Notes under the pieces: generated by a model
Seen by the model: only the letters and a program-made list of their open reading frames with translations
Databases searched by the model: none
What the model was told of the DNA's origin: nothing
Position numbers and translations under genes: made by a program
In this document: piece by piece, positions 47,892 through 59,400 of the stretch
Position numbering within the stretch: position 1 is the stretch's first letter
Layout: every line of letters begins with the position of its first letter
Assembly: GCA_029168955.1 (NCBI GenBank)
Contig: JAPDOI010000294.1
Location: 1-64,000 of the forward strand
Length of the DNA stretch: 64,000 bases
Direction of reading: 5' to 3'
Source: Aplectana chamaeleonis
Lineage: Eukaryota > Nematoda > Chromadorea > Rhabditida > Cosmocercidae

Positions 47892-48387
47892 AGGCAGCAG
47901 ACACGCTCAAAAAAGGTATCGATTTATGACATAAAAAAAAGGTTTGGAGCTCGTTGTACTGGGAACTGACGAAAAAACTAATGAAAACTGTGTGCAAATA
48001 GAGGAATAACGGTTATTTTGTTATCAGGTGAAAGTGGACGAGTTTTACGGCGCGCGGTTGAAACAGCGAACATTAGTAACAAAACGGTTGAGATAGAGAA
48101 GCCGATGTATTCTTACAGCCTAAACTGGAACGTTCACCTCGTTGGAAGCATCAAAAACCAGCCAAAGGGACCGTATTAGTACTATCAATCTGGACGAGTT
48201 TGTATTTTGGGGCTGGGTTGCAGAAGCTTAGGGGCGGGGTTGCAGAAATTTTTCGATTTTCATTGCTGAAATTTAGTAGTTTTGACTCGTTTTTGACGCT
48301 TCCAAACGCGTTAGCAGTCTACTAGGAGCCATGCGACTTTAGAAAAAGTAGTTATCTCAACAACTTTTTCGAGCGTGCCTGCTGCCT
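47892..48387. mobile_element. 496-bp TTAA-type element, family C variant
   Basis: AGGCAGCAGACACGCTC ... GAGCGTGCCTGCTGCCT. The left TTAA (47888-47891) is shared with the preceding element. The interior differs from copies 1 and 2 and pairs only near the ends. Confidence 0.75.
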
Positions 48388-48567
48388 CTAACGATCATCC
48401 ACAGGCTGTCGCCCAACGCTGTGCGAACGACTTCAGTTCTATCAGCGTAGATAGCGCAGGTTGATATTGCTGTTTAACACAGGCTGTCGCTAAACCCGTA
48501 AATGTCGCTACAGATATAAAGAGAATTTAAGGGTCTAGCGACAGCGAAATGGAAATAGATAAATTAG

Positions 48568-48644
48568 CCTTCGTTTTCTTACGTAGAAATTCGGTAGAAC
48601 TTGCACCCTTGCCTGTTCTACGCAGGAATGTGCGGGTTTTAGCG
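48568..48644 (-). repeat. inverted copy of the 45042-45118 flank
   Basis: TTACGTAGAAATTCGGTAG, TGCACCCTTGCCTGTTCTAC, GGAATGTGCGGGTTTTAGCG. It joins the same (left) side of a subfamily I element as the other copy. Confidence 0.85.
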
Positions 48645-49129
48645 AGGCAGTGTTCACGATAGAAATCGTTTTTCTGTTTTCCCGCCTATCTTGAAAACGG
48701 CCCCACGCTGATTCCAATGATATCTCTGAAATCGCACAAGACCTTCAGGGAACGGAGTTATGGTCCCACAAATATTGAGCTAAGGAAACATGGTGGACGA
48801 GTTGTCCGAGGCTTGCAACTTCCGTCTTTTGCAGCCGATGTATGCGAGCTGACGTGAGTAGAGGGAGAAGTTGAGAATGAATGGAAGAACGGGGCTAATG
48901 ATTGGAAATCGTCGCTCATCCCACGATCTCGAGCATTCATTTGTTCGCGTCGGTGGGCGTGGAAAGTGCATCTGGGGGTGACGAGCTAATGGGTGTCCAA
49001 CTTTGGGGCCGCAGGGGACCGTTCCGAGCTCACTTTTCTCAGTTTTCTCAACGTTAGGGTTCCGCTAAGCCCCGCAGCTGCCGATCTGCACCAAAAAATC
49101 AGACATGGTTTTTATCGTGAACACTGCCT
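48645..49129 (+). mobile_element. 485-bp TTAA-type element, subfamily Ia
   Basis: AGGCAGTGTTCACGATAGAA ... TTTATCGTGAACACTGCCT. The left flank is AGCG, not TTAA, and about 75 bp further left is the complement of the right flank of 44556-45041. Confidence 0.85.
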
Positions 49130-50291
49130 TTACACCCGCAAATTCCCTCCTAACGGAATAAAATTGCGTAACAGGCCGCATCTTGTTACCCATCGGCAGA
49201 GAATGTAGGTGATATCAGAATTCAAAAAAAATGAGTACAAAATATTTACGGGAGCTGTTCTTCACAAACACACTAAAAAGGAAAAAAGGAGTGATTAAGC
49301 TCAGTCCTGCTTTGAAGTAATATTCAGAATTCGATGTTTTTACACAAAGCAACAAATCAAAAGAGGTTCTATGACTGTTGAGACTGCGTAAGTTGGGGGT
49401 CGAGATAAAGCCTAAACCTGATGAGTGCAAATGAAAACGATATATGACTTTTAAGTACATTACAGAGCACCTTGCTTCGAACTGAGTCAATCTTACTATA
49501 ATTCATCTTTGCGCAATTGTTTTAAGCTGTTAGAACTACTGCAGTCAATAGAAAATCATCTCTATTTAACTCTTTCTCTCTCTCCTTTTCTTCCTCTCAA
49601 TGCTCATGCATTTTATTTCCGGGAGTTAGTGGATTACAAATCTCAAAGATTCTATTCGCTCCAGGAATCGCTTGGATTCGAGGGCCTAGACCTGGGCTGG
49701 AATAAACGGTACCGGCTGATCTGTGCAGTAACATCACAGAGCAAACACCCTAATTCATATATAGACTCAGCAAGTGTTTTAGTATCACTGGGAGGTCTCG
49801 AATAGTTCACTGATGAATACGTCGACCGGCCGAGTCGGGCCCGATCATTTGATAAAGAAAGTGGCGGCTGTTACTTCACTCGGGGAGGCCTATCCTCCTC
49901 CGGCTCAACTCCACCAGTCCAACTCTCGACGCCGCTTCTTTACAACTAGTTGTTGAGACCTTCCGTCGGGACTCCCAGTTTCGCAGCAGATTCACCTTTG
50001 CACACGAAGGAACACCAGCTCCTCTTCTCTCTTACGTGTTTATGTCAACTTTGAGTATTGTTTGTGCATGTTTCTGCAATGTTATACTCGATTCCTCACG
50101 ATCGATTGATACGTCATCAAGAAAGTCATTCGTGGAAAACCTGAACAATAACACATTTATCCCGGAGAATTTGATGACATAAAAAACATGCGAAGGCAGT
50201 AAAGTAACACATCCTCGAAGCTTTCCTGCACATGTTTCGCATTGCCTCCGATCCACATTTCTCACATCATCAAACGAATTTGAAACTGATT
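49130..50291. other. calsequestrin upstream region, no gene recognised
   Basis: AT-rich, with no TIR element I can recognise and no convincing exon. Open stretches at 49509-49805 (+) and 50032-50265 (-) lack family resemblance. As the first 1.2 kb upstream of a muscle gene it should contain its promoter, but I see no TATA box that decides a start. Confidence 0.4.
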
Positions 50292-50311
50292 TTCTGTGTT
50301 TGTCAATTTAG
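50292..50311 (+). promoter_or_regulatory. csq-1: candidate SL trans-splice acceptor at calsequestrin start
   Basis: A pyrimidine-rich tract ending TTTGTCAATTTAG sits directly before the ATG. Nematode SL1 acceptors look like this (TTTCAG-type AG within a few bases of the start). An ordinary acceptor of an intron in the 5' UTR would look the same, so the site alone does not prove trans-splicing. Confidence 0.5.
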
Positions 50312-50449
50312 ATGATCTGGTGTCGGATATTAGGCCTAGCTTTTTTGGTCAACACAATCGTAGCCGCAACGGCACAGAAGAAGAACGAGCTAGAATGCAT
50401 GTTCCTTGGGTACCCGGATCTCGAATATGACGGCTTTGACAGAACAGAG
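50312..50449 (+). CDS. csq-1: calsequestrin exon 1 (46 codons)
   Basis: Holds the start codon, the signal peptide and the mature N-terminus through FDRTE. The exon ends in phase 0 at GAG|GTACAC. The ATG was chosen because it is the first base after an AG acceptor and begins a good signal peptide. No other in-frame ATG precedes it within the exon. Confidence 0.9.
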
Positions 50450-53400
50450 GTACACCCTATGCTCACTTGAATACTTCTGCATCAATCAATGGCACTTTAG
50501 GTGTTGACAGAGAAGAACTTCAACAAAACTGTCTTTGCCGAGGACGCAAAGTCTGTTGTGTTCTTCAACGATGTAGAAGAAGACGATCCAGAACTCGATC
50601 AATACGAGTGTTTCATGCAGGTCTGGTTAATATATATATATACCATTCTTGATTTTTCTTTTGGTGCTGCCCAGACGCGGCTAAAGGCCATTCGCCAAAT
50701 CTAGTCTAGCGAATGAACCAGATGCTACCATGTGCGGCGGCCGTGCGGTATTCGCCACCCTACCGGCCAACGGAGTTTCGATCGCGAGCAGCGCTCTTCC
50801 GCTGTTGCCCCGTCCTTCACCTGACTATTCGGACTGCATTTGGCGAAAAGCCCGAATGTGGCATACACGGGAAGCGCGGAAACAAGCTGCTGACGACCAT
50901 TTATCTGAAATCACATAAGTGCTTCTCTACTTCCCAGGAAAATGACACGGAACTTAAATATCCAAGTTCATTTATCGATCATTTATCGACGAATCTGTTT
51001 TCGAATTCCTTTTCTTCCATACTTGAAATCGTATCATTACGTGCCTTGAAATTGCAAATGTTTAACTTCACATATGAATTTCAAAAAATATTCAAAAGGA
51101 AATGGAGTTCGCAACTGAGCTTGAATTTTTTGTAATTGTATGATTGATTGCAGGCAAGTGTCTTGTTGTTTGTTAAATACTCAAAAGGTTTAGAATGGAG
51201 TTGCCTAAAATAGGACCCTCACCACTCTCGAAAATTATTTGACAAAAAAAGGATGCAAAATTGTCAGGCCTACCTTATACCTCACATCTAGCTCTTAAAG
51301 GCACAGTATACCCTCAGATATGAATTTTGAGATTTTCATGTACATAAATGTGTAGAAGACCCCTCTTGTATAACACGTGCCGAATGCCAGATTTCATTTC
51401 CTCCAAATAAGCGAGATATAAGCGACCACCACAAGCCCGACCCCCTTCGCTCACCACCACAGGCCCGCCCCCCTAACAGATTTTCGAACTTGATAGCGGC
51501 TCGTTGGATGGATGAACTCCAAGAAGTCGTCGTTCTTCAGTTCATTACCGGACTGTCTCCTTATCATGGCTTTCTCTCACGCAACGATTGCGAATGGAGA
51601 GAAATACAGGCCTGAGACAACTCGTCCACCAATTTTTCACCCTCAGAATCTAGGCATCTTTGAAGAGCCATAACTCTGTTCGAAGGGGGTCTTGGACGAT
51701 TTCAGAGATAACACTGTGATCAGCGTGTGACTCTTTCCAAGATAAGCATAAAATCTGGAAATTAATTTTTTTGGGTGTCCTGTGCCTTCAAATGGAGCTT
51801 TGAATGGCTTGAAATATTTAAGGTTCTTTCAGAAAAATTAATCCCTGAAGTGTCTACTCATCGAAAATTTCACACATTAATTCCCATTAAAAAGCGAGAA
51901 AGATTGGAGAGCAATATGAATATGGAAGATGAGACCGGAGTCAAATTTCTTCAAATGTCGCAGTTCGTACGCAATTAGGAAAAACAAAAAAATGGATCAC
52001 AGCAGTTGTGTCACTGCTACTACAACAGCCATGAATTTCGCCACAAAACGCTTAGGCGATCTTTTTGAAAACGCCGTTTTCATTCGGAGCAAACATTTTT
52101 GAAACACGAAACATCGTTCATTTCGCCTCATTGGTCTGATTTCAAAAATGTATTTAGGATAAGAGATCATGCAAATTTTCGTCTTGTTATGACCTCTTTT
52201 CTGAACAAAAATTGGAATCGTCGGGAATTGTTGGCTTCGCTGTGTGCGATTGGCTCTCGGAAGATATAGATTTCTTGGAGAGAAAAAGTGTCATATTTAT
52301 GCAGGGCAAGGCTAGAGTTCCTCCGAACCTTAATACATTTCTCAAATCAGCTCAAAGATGAGAATCAAACAGCTTTTTTTAGATTTCGAAATGTCCTCTC
52401 CAGACGAAAACGGCGTGCGCTTTGGGACAAAAATTATGACTGGTATTACATAAACGGTACTGTGCTTCATGGCCATGGCAGTTATATACGTGTGCTCGAA
52501 TTCTGATGGGCGATTCTGAATCCTTGAAATTGGTTAGACAGAGCTGTCACTGAGAATTTCTACGAGCAGGAAGAAACCAGATAAGCGCGACGGCAGATGC
52601 CTTTAATAACGGCCAAAAATCATAAAAGCTAAAACGAGTTCTGTTTTAGATGCACTTGCAATTCGGTTGGCTTGTTTTTTTACATTCTCGCAATTTTTTA
52701 CCATTTTGTTTGTTCAAATATATTACCTTTTCGTTGTCAAACCGAGATTTTTTGTACTGAAGATTTTTTCCATAACGAATAGCCGCGTGTTAATTTATGT
52801 TCTATTTTTTTTGTAGTTTGTTTAGTTAATTGTGAAGCTGAAAATATCTGTTGATACTGTCTTTTTTTCATCTAACTAACTCCGGTATTTCCTTCCCAAA
52901 CTTTTTTAAGTGCTTACAAACACCTGATTTACTCAGGTGTTGATTCTTCATTCGGGAGTGCATAGTTCTCCTGCCGGAAATGCTACAAAAAATCCACCTA
53001 TACACCGTATTTCCTGTTACTGAATACCCCCCTCTAATTGAACCCCCCTTTCGGTGGAGGTTGAAAAATAGAACACCCCCCTTTATTAGACCCCCTTCGA
53101 CCAAAGAACATTGGAGACCTATTCGTACTGGTCGTGAACTGCTACGCGCTACTCGAGATCTCGACCACCCAAAACCTTGTTTTTTTTTTGAAGAGAATAA
53201 TCTTGAGGAGGACTTGAACGATGACTTTAGTAATGGTGATCACTTAGTGTTCGCCGATTATTTCACTATTTTTCCTTTATGGTTTGCATAATAAACTTTG
53301 TTTGCCCATATTGCTTTTGGATTGTCGGTTGAAAAATAGAGCCTACCCCTCCATTTGAACGCCTCCCTCCAATTGAACCCCCTACTGGAAGAGGTTGAAA

Positions 53401-56400
53401 AATAGTAAACCTGGGTGTTCAATTACAGGAAATACGGTATTTGAATTTCGCTCAAGTAGGAGTAACAACCTAAAACTTCCCGCGACTGCGACGCGACCCA
53501 GTACATATTCGGTATACATGTGGAGCGAAGATCTGTGTGGATGATAAACAGTGCATCGCGTCGCCCGTCAGTGTGGTATGGTTAAGATCTTAGCTGAAAT
53601 AATTTTGAATTGTATGTGGGGTCCTTTCATACCACAAAACAGTCGTCTTCATGTGACTCAAAAGGGGTTCCCAGAACCGAAGTCGCAGCATTGCTCGCGG
53701 CGTGAAACAGCGCGGGAGTTGCGACACCGCTCGTACTGGTAGTTGGCGGCGACAAGCGCGTCGTCAGGGACCATAAAGCGGTATCATAGTGTGTTCTAGA
53801 GTTCGCGCAATAATTTTAGTCTGTTAAATGGACGGGGCTACTACGGTACATCACCCAATTCTTCAGTCAGGCCGCCACCCCCGCACGGCCGGCCGCCTAC
53901 TCAGAAAAATGAAAACAAGTTACTTGTGGTATAAATGTAGGTTACTTGAATGTCTCAAGTAACTTACATTTATATTACATGTGACCAAGTAACTTACATT
54001 TATATTACATGTGACATACATTTAAATTGCATGTAACTTATATTTATATTGCATGTAAGTTGCATTTATGTTACATGCAACTTACATTTGAATTTTCACC
54101 ATGGGTGGCCATCACGTGACGCAGAGAGCGCGTCCCAGACCACACACTACGCAAAAAAATGCGGTGTGGGGCCCTCCCTGCTGGTGTGGGGTCAAGTACC
54201 TCAAACTTGGGTAACTGAACCGACAGCAACGTCAGTCGTAAGCCTGACTCCACGAGTGCGTCGTACATCCCCCTTGTGTATATCTTCTTGGCCGATTTAA
54301 GTTACTTGCGACTATATCGTGCCACTTAAGTTACATGTAACATATCGGAGGCGTACCGTACGCAGTGTCCTCTCAGAAATCGAAAACAAGTTACTTTCAA
54401 CATATCTGGGCCGATGTAAATTACTTGCTGCTTATATCAGGTCATTTAAGATACATGTAACATATCGGAGGCGCACCGCACGCAGTATCCCGCCGATATG
54501 TTACATGTAACTTAAATGACCTGAGATAAGTCGCAAGTAACTTACATCGGCTCAGATATGTTACAAGTAACTTGTTTTCGGCCTTTTATGTTACAAGTAA
54601 CTTGTTTTCGTTTTTCTGAGTAGTACATGCGTCAGGCGGCGTCAGAGTTCATTCGCGACGCGACGTTAGAATTAGCCTACGTATCGATCAAGCGACGTCG
54701 CGTCGCGTCGTCGCTAGGTGTTCACAGTGAAGAGACGAGATAGATCGGATTTGGCGCGCAAATGACTATCGCTCCACGTCGATCGCGTCGCATTGCAATG
54801 CAACGCGACACGATGGTCGTCGCGCTAAGGCAAGCTCGGTGCTGGTTTTCGTCAGAGTTTTTTATTGCACATCCATATCTCTCAATGAAAACAATAAAAT
54901 GAACATATTAAGAACTACTTGTACTCAAACAAACACGGAAGAACTGTTGCTAACTTCAGATAAAAACTGCTGCTGTTTGTTTACGCGAAATCGCGTACGC
55001 ACGCAATTGCGCGTACTCGCTCACAGTTCGCGCCGCGTTCACACCTGAACTCCTACGCGACGCGACTTCCCCGTCGCACTGACATATACCATCGCGTCCC
55101 TCCGCGAAAACATTGAACGCCGCCTCGGACTAAAACGAAAATGGAAGGGGCGCGCGGAAGAGCCACGTGTCTTCTCATCGAGCCCAGTGGCGCCGAAGAG
55201 ATATACAACTCGTTAGCCCCCTTATCCCCTCTTAATGAATTTTATATCACTCCGACTTCGAGATACTTATTTTATTTTGACAGTTATAATATGACAATTA
55301 TTGGTGGAGTGAAAATTTCTTAGAAGTTCCGCTATTCCAGCTCTCCGCCCAGATCATGACCAAACGCGGGTTCAACTTCTTCACAGTTAACACAACCAAG
55401 GAAACGAAACTTAGAAAACAGGAAGGTAACGTTTTTTTCTTGCCTACATATTTCTCAAGAGTTACTCATTCCTCTAATGTAACTTCTTTGAATACATTTC
55501 TCGATATAAACTAGATTGTGAAGAATTTCAAAACACTGCGAGCGAAACGTGCCCAAGAAATGCCGTATGCAGTCATGAAAGTTAGCAACATCAGGCTCAG
55601 GCTGAGAGTGTCAAGGCCTTCACATAGTCTCTCTGAGCGAGTCGGGCCGTCACGGTGAGGGCAAGTGGCGGCCACGTAACAGCTGCTCTTTAGTCGCCAT
55701 TATTGCGGCGCGATTCGCACAGCTGGACTGTGTTGAGATGTTGAGTTCCTTGGCATCCATATTTGAGTTGATCAATAGACAGGAATAGTCTGGACGCTAA
55801 AAAAAGGCAGGTGGCGAACAGGCGTAGACGAGAAGTGAACATGGTACTGTGTAGATTGGCCGGTGCAAAGGTTTTAACGCAGCAGCCGAGGGCCAGGGAT
55901 AATCATCTTTTTTCCGTAAGCAGCAGTCCTCGTGTTGAGGAAAATCCTTTCGAATAGTTTCGATACAGCGCGTTACCTCTGCAGGTCGTTTTCCACCCTA
56001 ACAAGGAAAGTGTTTAGAGTGGTAAACGCATCTGCCAAAACGACCAGTATCGTTAGTATCTCTAGTGGCTCAATAGTAAAACTGCGCAGTATCAAGCCCC
56101 GAGCTGCAGGTTCCAAGAAGTTACAAGCTTAGAAAAGTAGTTTTTTGTGCTTTTTGCACCCTCCAAAAAGGGCAATAATCTTTCGAAAATTCGGAAACGG
56201 ACCCCATAAATGTGTTCAGCGTCCAAAACTACCTCCCTGAGCGAAATTTGGGTGCAGGCGCATTTTCCATACTTTGTCCAGACTGATTGCATTTTGGACT
56301 TGTACGGATTTTCGGTTGGGCGAATATTTATACCGATTAGAGGGTTCTGGAAGCGTTCTAGAAAAATGTTCCAGATTTGACTTGAAATTCACTCAGTAGG

Positions 56401-59400
56401 GTTTTTTGGGGCGCGGATTACGGATCTGTAGTTTATTAGTCGACTTTCCAAAGTTTTCGGCTAATTTCGTTCAAAGTTTCCCAACCGGGGAAAATTTCGA
56501 GGGAAAAACGCCACTTTTGAGATTTTCGTAGTAATACGGTAGATATTGATAAAAATCTTCCTCTGGAGGTTATTTGGAGTGCTAAACACGAATCTGGAGT
56601 CCGTTTATAGTATTTTAGCAAATTACAGTAGATTGTGGTGGGTATACGGTAGTTTGGTCAAAATCTTAAATTTTACCCAAAAATTGTATGTGGGAGTTGT
56701 TCGGGGTGGAGAATACGAATTTAACGTCCTCTTGTCGATTTTCAAAATACTAAGATGGCTTTTGCTCCCTGAATGACATGTTACCTACCTACAGTAAACC
56801 TCCGAACTTCGACAAAGGGACTTCAGATTCGTGTTCACTACCCTAGATTACCCCTACATACAAGTTTTGGGCTAAATCCGGGAAAATTTTCAAAAACCCG
56901 CAAAAAAATGGCTGATGGGCAGGTACTCTTGCCTTTTCGCGAGGCTTAAAAAATGCTCATAACTTGTTCGAACCTGCAGCTCGGGGCGGGATACTGCGCA
57001 TTTTTACTATTGAGCCAGAAGAGATACTAAAGATACTGGTCGTTTTCGCAGATGCATTTACCACTCTAAACACTTCCCTTGTAAGCGCTTTGGAATGGTG
57101 CCGTGCATTCTCATTTCTCTCAACAACTGGATCATTATGTATGTAAAGTCGGCATGGAGCCATCGATACCTTGCGTTCCTTGTTGTGTGCTGGCGCAGAC
57201 TCGGTGCACATATGTAGAGTTCACGTAGTCAATCTTGTCTGGTAAATGGACGGGTGAGCGACGGTAGATCGGCACGAGTGGTACTGATATTTTGGGCCCC
57301 TTTGTGCTGATTTGGGTTGACGCAAACACGGTGTGCATATATTATAACATACGTGCACCTGGTTTGCGCCGACGTTCAATAAGGAACATAAAGTGTCAGT
57401 ACGATCCGTGCTGTCTGTTTGTGCTGTTCTACGTCTAGGAAAAATCTGGGTCAAACTTGGTTTCTGCTTTTTCAACCAAGTTTGGAGTTAGGAGTTTATA
57501 TGTTCTATTTGTCCCATGGGCGAAAAAAAAAGAAAATTGGATTTCTCGATTGGGGTAATGTCGAACTAATGTCGAGCGGTAACTAACGTCTGTTCGGTGT
57601 GTGATATTCCCTCAAAAATAAAAAGTATGTGTGACCGTGTTACTTGCCTACATCAATGCTTCAGGTTTAGCTTACATCTTGTGAGAAAAATCATTATATT
57701 GCTCTGACTTAACGTAGAAATTGCTGCGGCAACATTGCTGATAGAGCGCCACTTCTGTTATTAGAGCCCTCTTTCGAAAACCAAACCCAATAAAGTTCCC
57801 TAATACTTCAGCACGTATGTCAGAGATAAATTCAAGCCTGAATTTGAATCACGAATGACAAACGTAGTTTCTATTCTAATGTACAGACTCCGGCAACGGA
57901 AGAAAGGCGGTGCGGTTGCATATGTCCACTAAGCATGCTGTACGTTGGGCCGTACTCTAAGAGTTTTGGTCGCAAAATAGCTCACAAGGCTCCGCAGCGG
58001 CTCTTGGTGAGCTACTTCTCGGCTATTTCGTGGCAATTTCTCAGCTTCTCGCGAAACGGACAAAAATGACCTAGAAATAGCAGAGAAATAACCGTGAAAT
58101 AACGAGAAGTAACCAAAAGTAAGCAAGACGCAGAATTGGCCGGCTCGCCGAGCCGCCATCCCGGGAAGCCAGCGGTTGGTTGGGGCCTACAGATGCTGAG
58201 CGAGGACCAAGCATCTCAAAGTTAGGTAATTGAACCCATGGAGGTGTTCACTTCTGAATCATTTCTCTGGAATGCGTCATATACTCACCTAACGAGCACT
58301 ATTTGGCGGGTGTTTCGCGGCTATTGCGCGGCGAGCAGCTATTTGGCGGCTATTTCGCGGCTATTTCTCGGCTAAAACTCTTAGAGTAATCGGCGGCTAA
58401 GTTGAAATTTTCTCCCGAATTCAGAAGAAAAGAAATCGAAAACGTTGAAAACCGTAAGACTTACTCCGCGCGCAAGCAATATCAATATATTCAAAGTATT
58501 CACCATCGATGCAAACAGGAGTAACAGGAAAAACAAATTTTCCCTCTGATATTTCTTTTTTTTTGTTTGTTTTTTTCTTGTTATATCTGCGTGTATCTAT
58601 GATAAAGACTATAGATATATTGAAAATGTGTGTCGGGGGAAACTACCGTTTCTCAACGTTTCCGGTGCTTCTTCTTGGAAATTTAGGAGAATTTACAAGT
58701 TAGCCGTCGATTATGGCACAACCTACAGAGTGCTTAATGAAAGTACGCAACTGCACATGGGCCTTATCTTCCGTTTCCGTGGATTTTAAGCTCAAAACTC
58801 TCATATTTAAGCCTTTTTGGAGGGATCCAACACATATGGAGTTGGATCCTATTTTTCAAAAAATTTAGGAGTCATTATGGGCGAGCATTGTTTATCGGGA
58901 ACAAGAGTACAACAGCGGTTTATTACTCGTCAAATTCTGAAAAATTATAATCGGTAACTCGTAGGGGGATTATGTTGCAAGTATGTCTAACGTCCACCGC
59001 TTCGTAAAAAAATGCGAGTGCGGTTGCGTACTCTAACTAATCACACACGGTTCCAAGTTTACCCTTATTCAATAAGGGAGCTGATACTCCTAGGTGCGTT
59101 GTTGATTTCTTGGTCTGCTCCATTTTTCTATGGTATTGCCGATTGTAACTCTAGGAAAACTCTAGGTGTATCAGTTTTGTGTGTGTATGAGCAACACTTA
59201 CCGTTTTTAACGTTTCCGGTGTTTTCTTCACAATAATTGTAATTACAGCCCTCAGCTAAGGACTGCGGAAAAACAGATGCTGTCGATTATGGTGGGGCCT
59301 CCGCCGGGGAGCCCCGGAACACCTTTGTCGATGTGATTTTTTCTCCAAATTTCATAGAAGAAGAACCGTGAACGTTGAAAACGGTTACTTTCCCCTACAC

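Larger units (their letters stand above)
57890..58500 (-). repeat. repeat X, copy interrupted by the 57955-58386 element
   Basis: 57890-57954 plus 58387-58500 together are the complement of the repeat at 58595-58785. They share GGTTGCATATGTCCACTAAG, the CGGCTAA region, and the AACGTTGAAAACCG end. Related pieces are at 22060-22135, 23845-23945 (-) and 24270-24500 (+). Confidence 0.7.

Noticed and set aside
24764..49129. Autonomous piggyBac-type transposase for the TTAA elements
   Set aside because: No open frame in the window carries a DDD/DDE domain. All copies are non-autonomous, so the superfamily is inferred only from TTAA.
52980..53291. 103-codon frame with acidic end, possible transposase remnant
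   Set aside because: It lies within a 435-bp TIR element and I could not recognise a catalytic motif. Kept only as a remark in that element's entry.
55868..55890. GGTTTTAACGCAG resembles the start of SL2
   Set aside because: The match stops after about 9 bases. No donor follows and no SL RNA structure is visible.
55932..57211. Conserved peptide RVVNASAKTTSI.SISSGSIV on both strands
   Set aside because: It is the two TIRs of family P. Pairing of arms explains the conservation.
57448..57490. CCAAGTTTG match to part of SL1
   Set aside because: Only 9-10 bases match. It is one half of a local inverted repeat (CAAACTTGG...CCAAGTTTG) without a leader start or donor.
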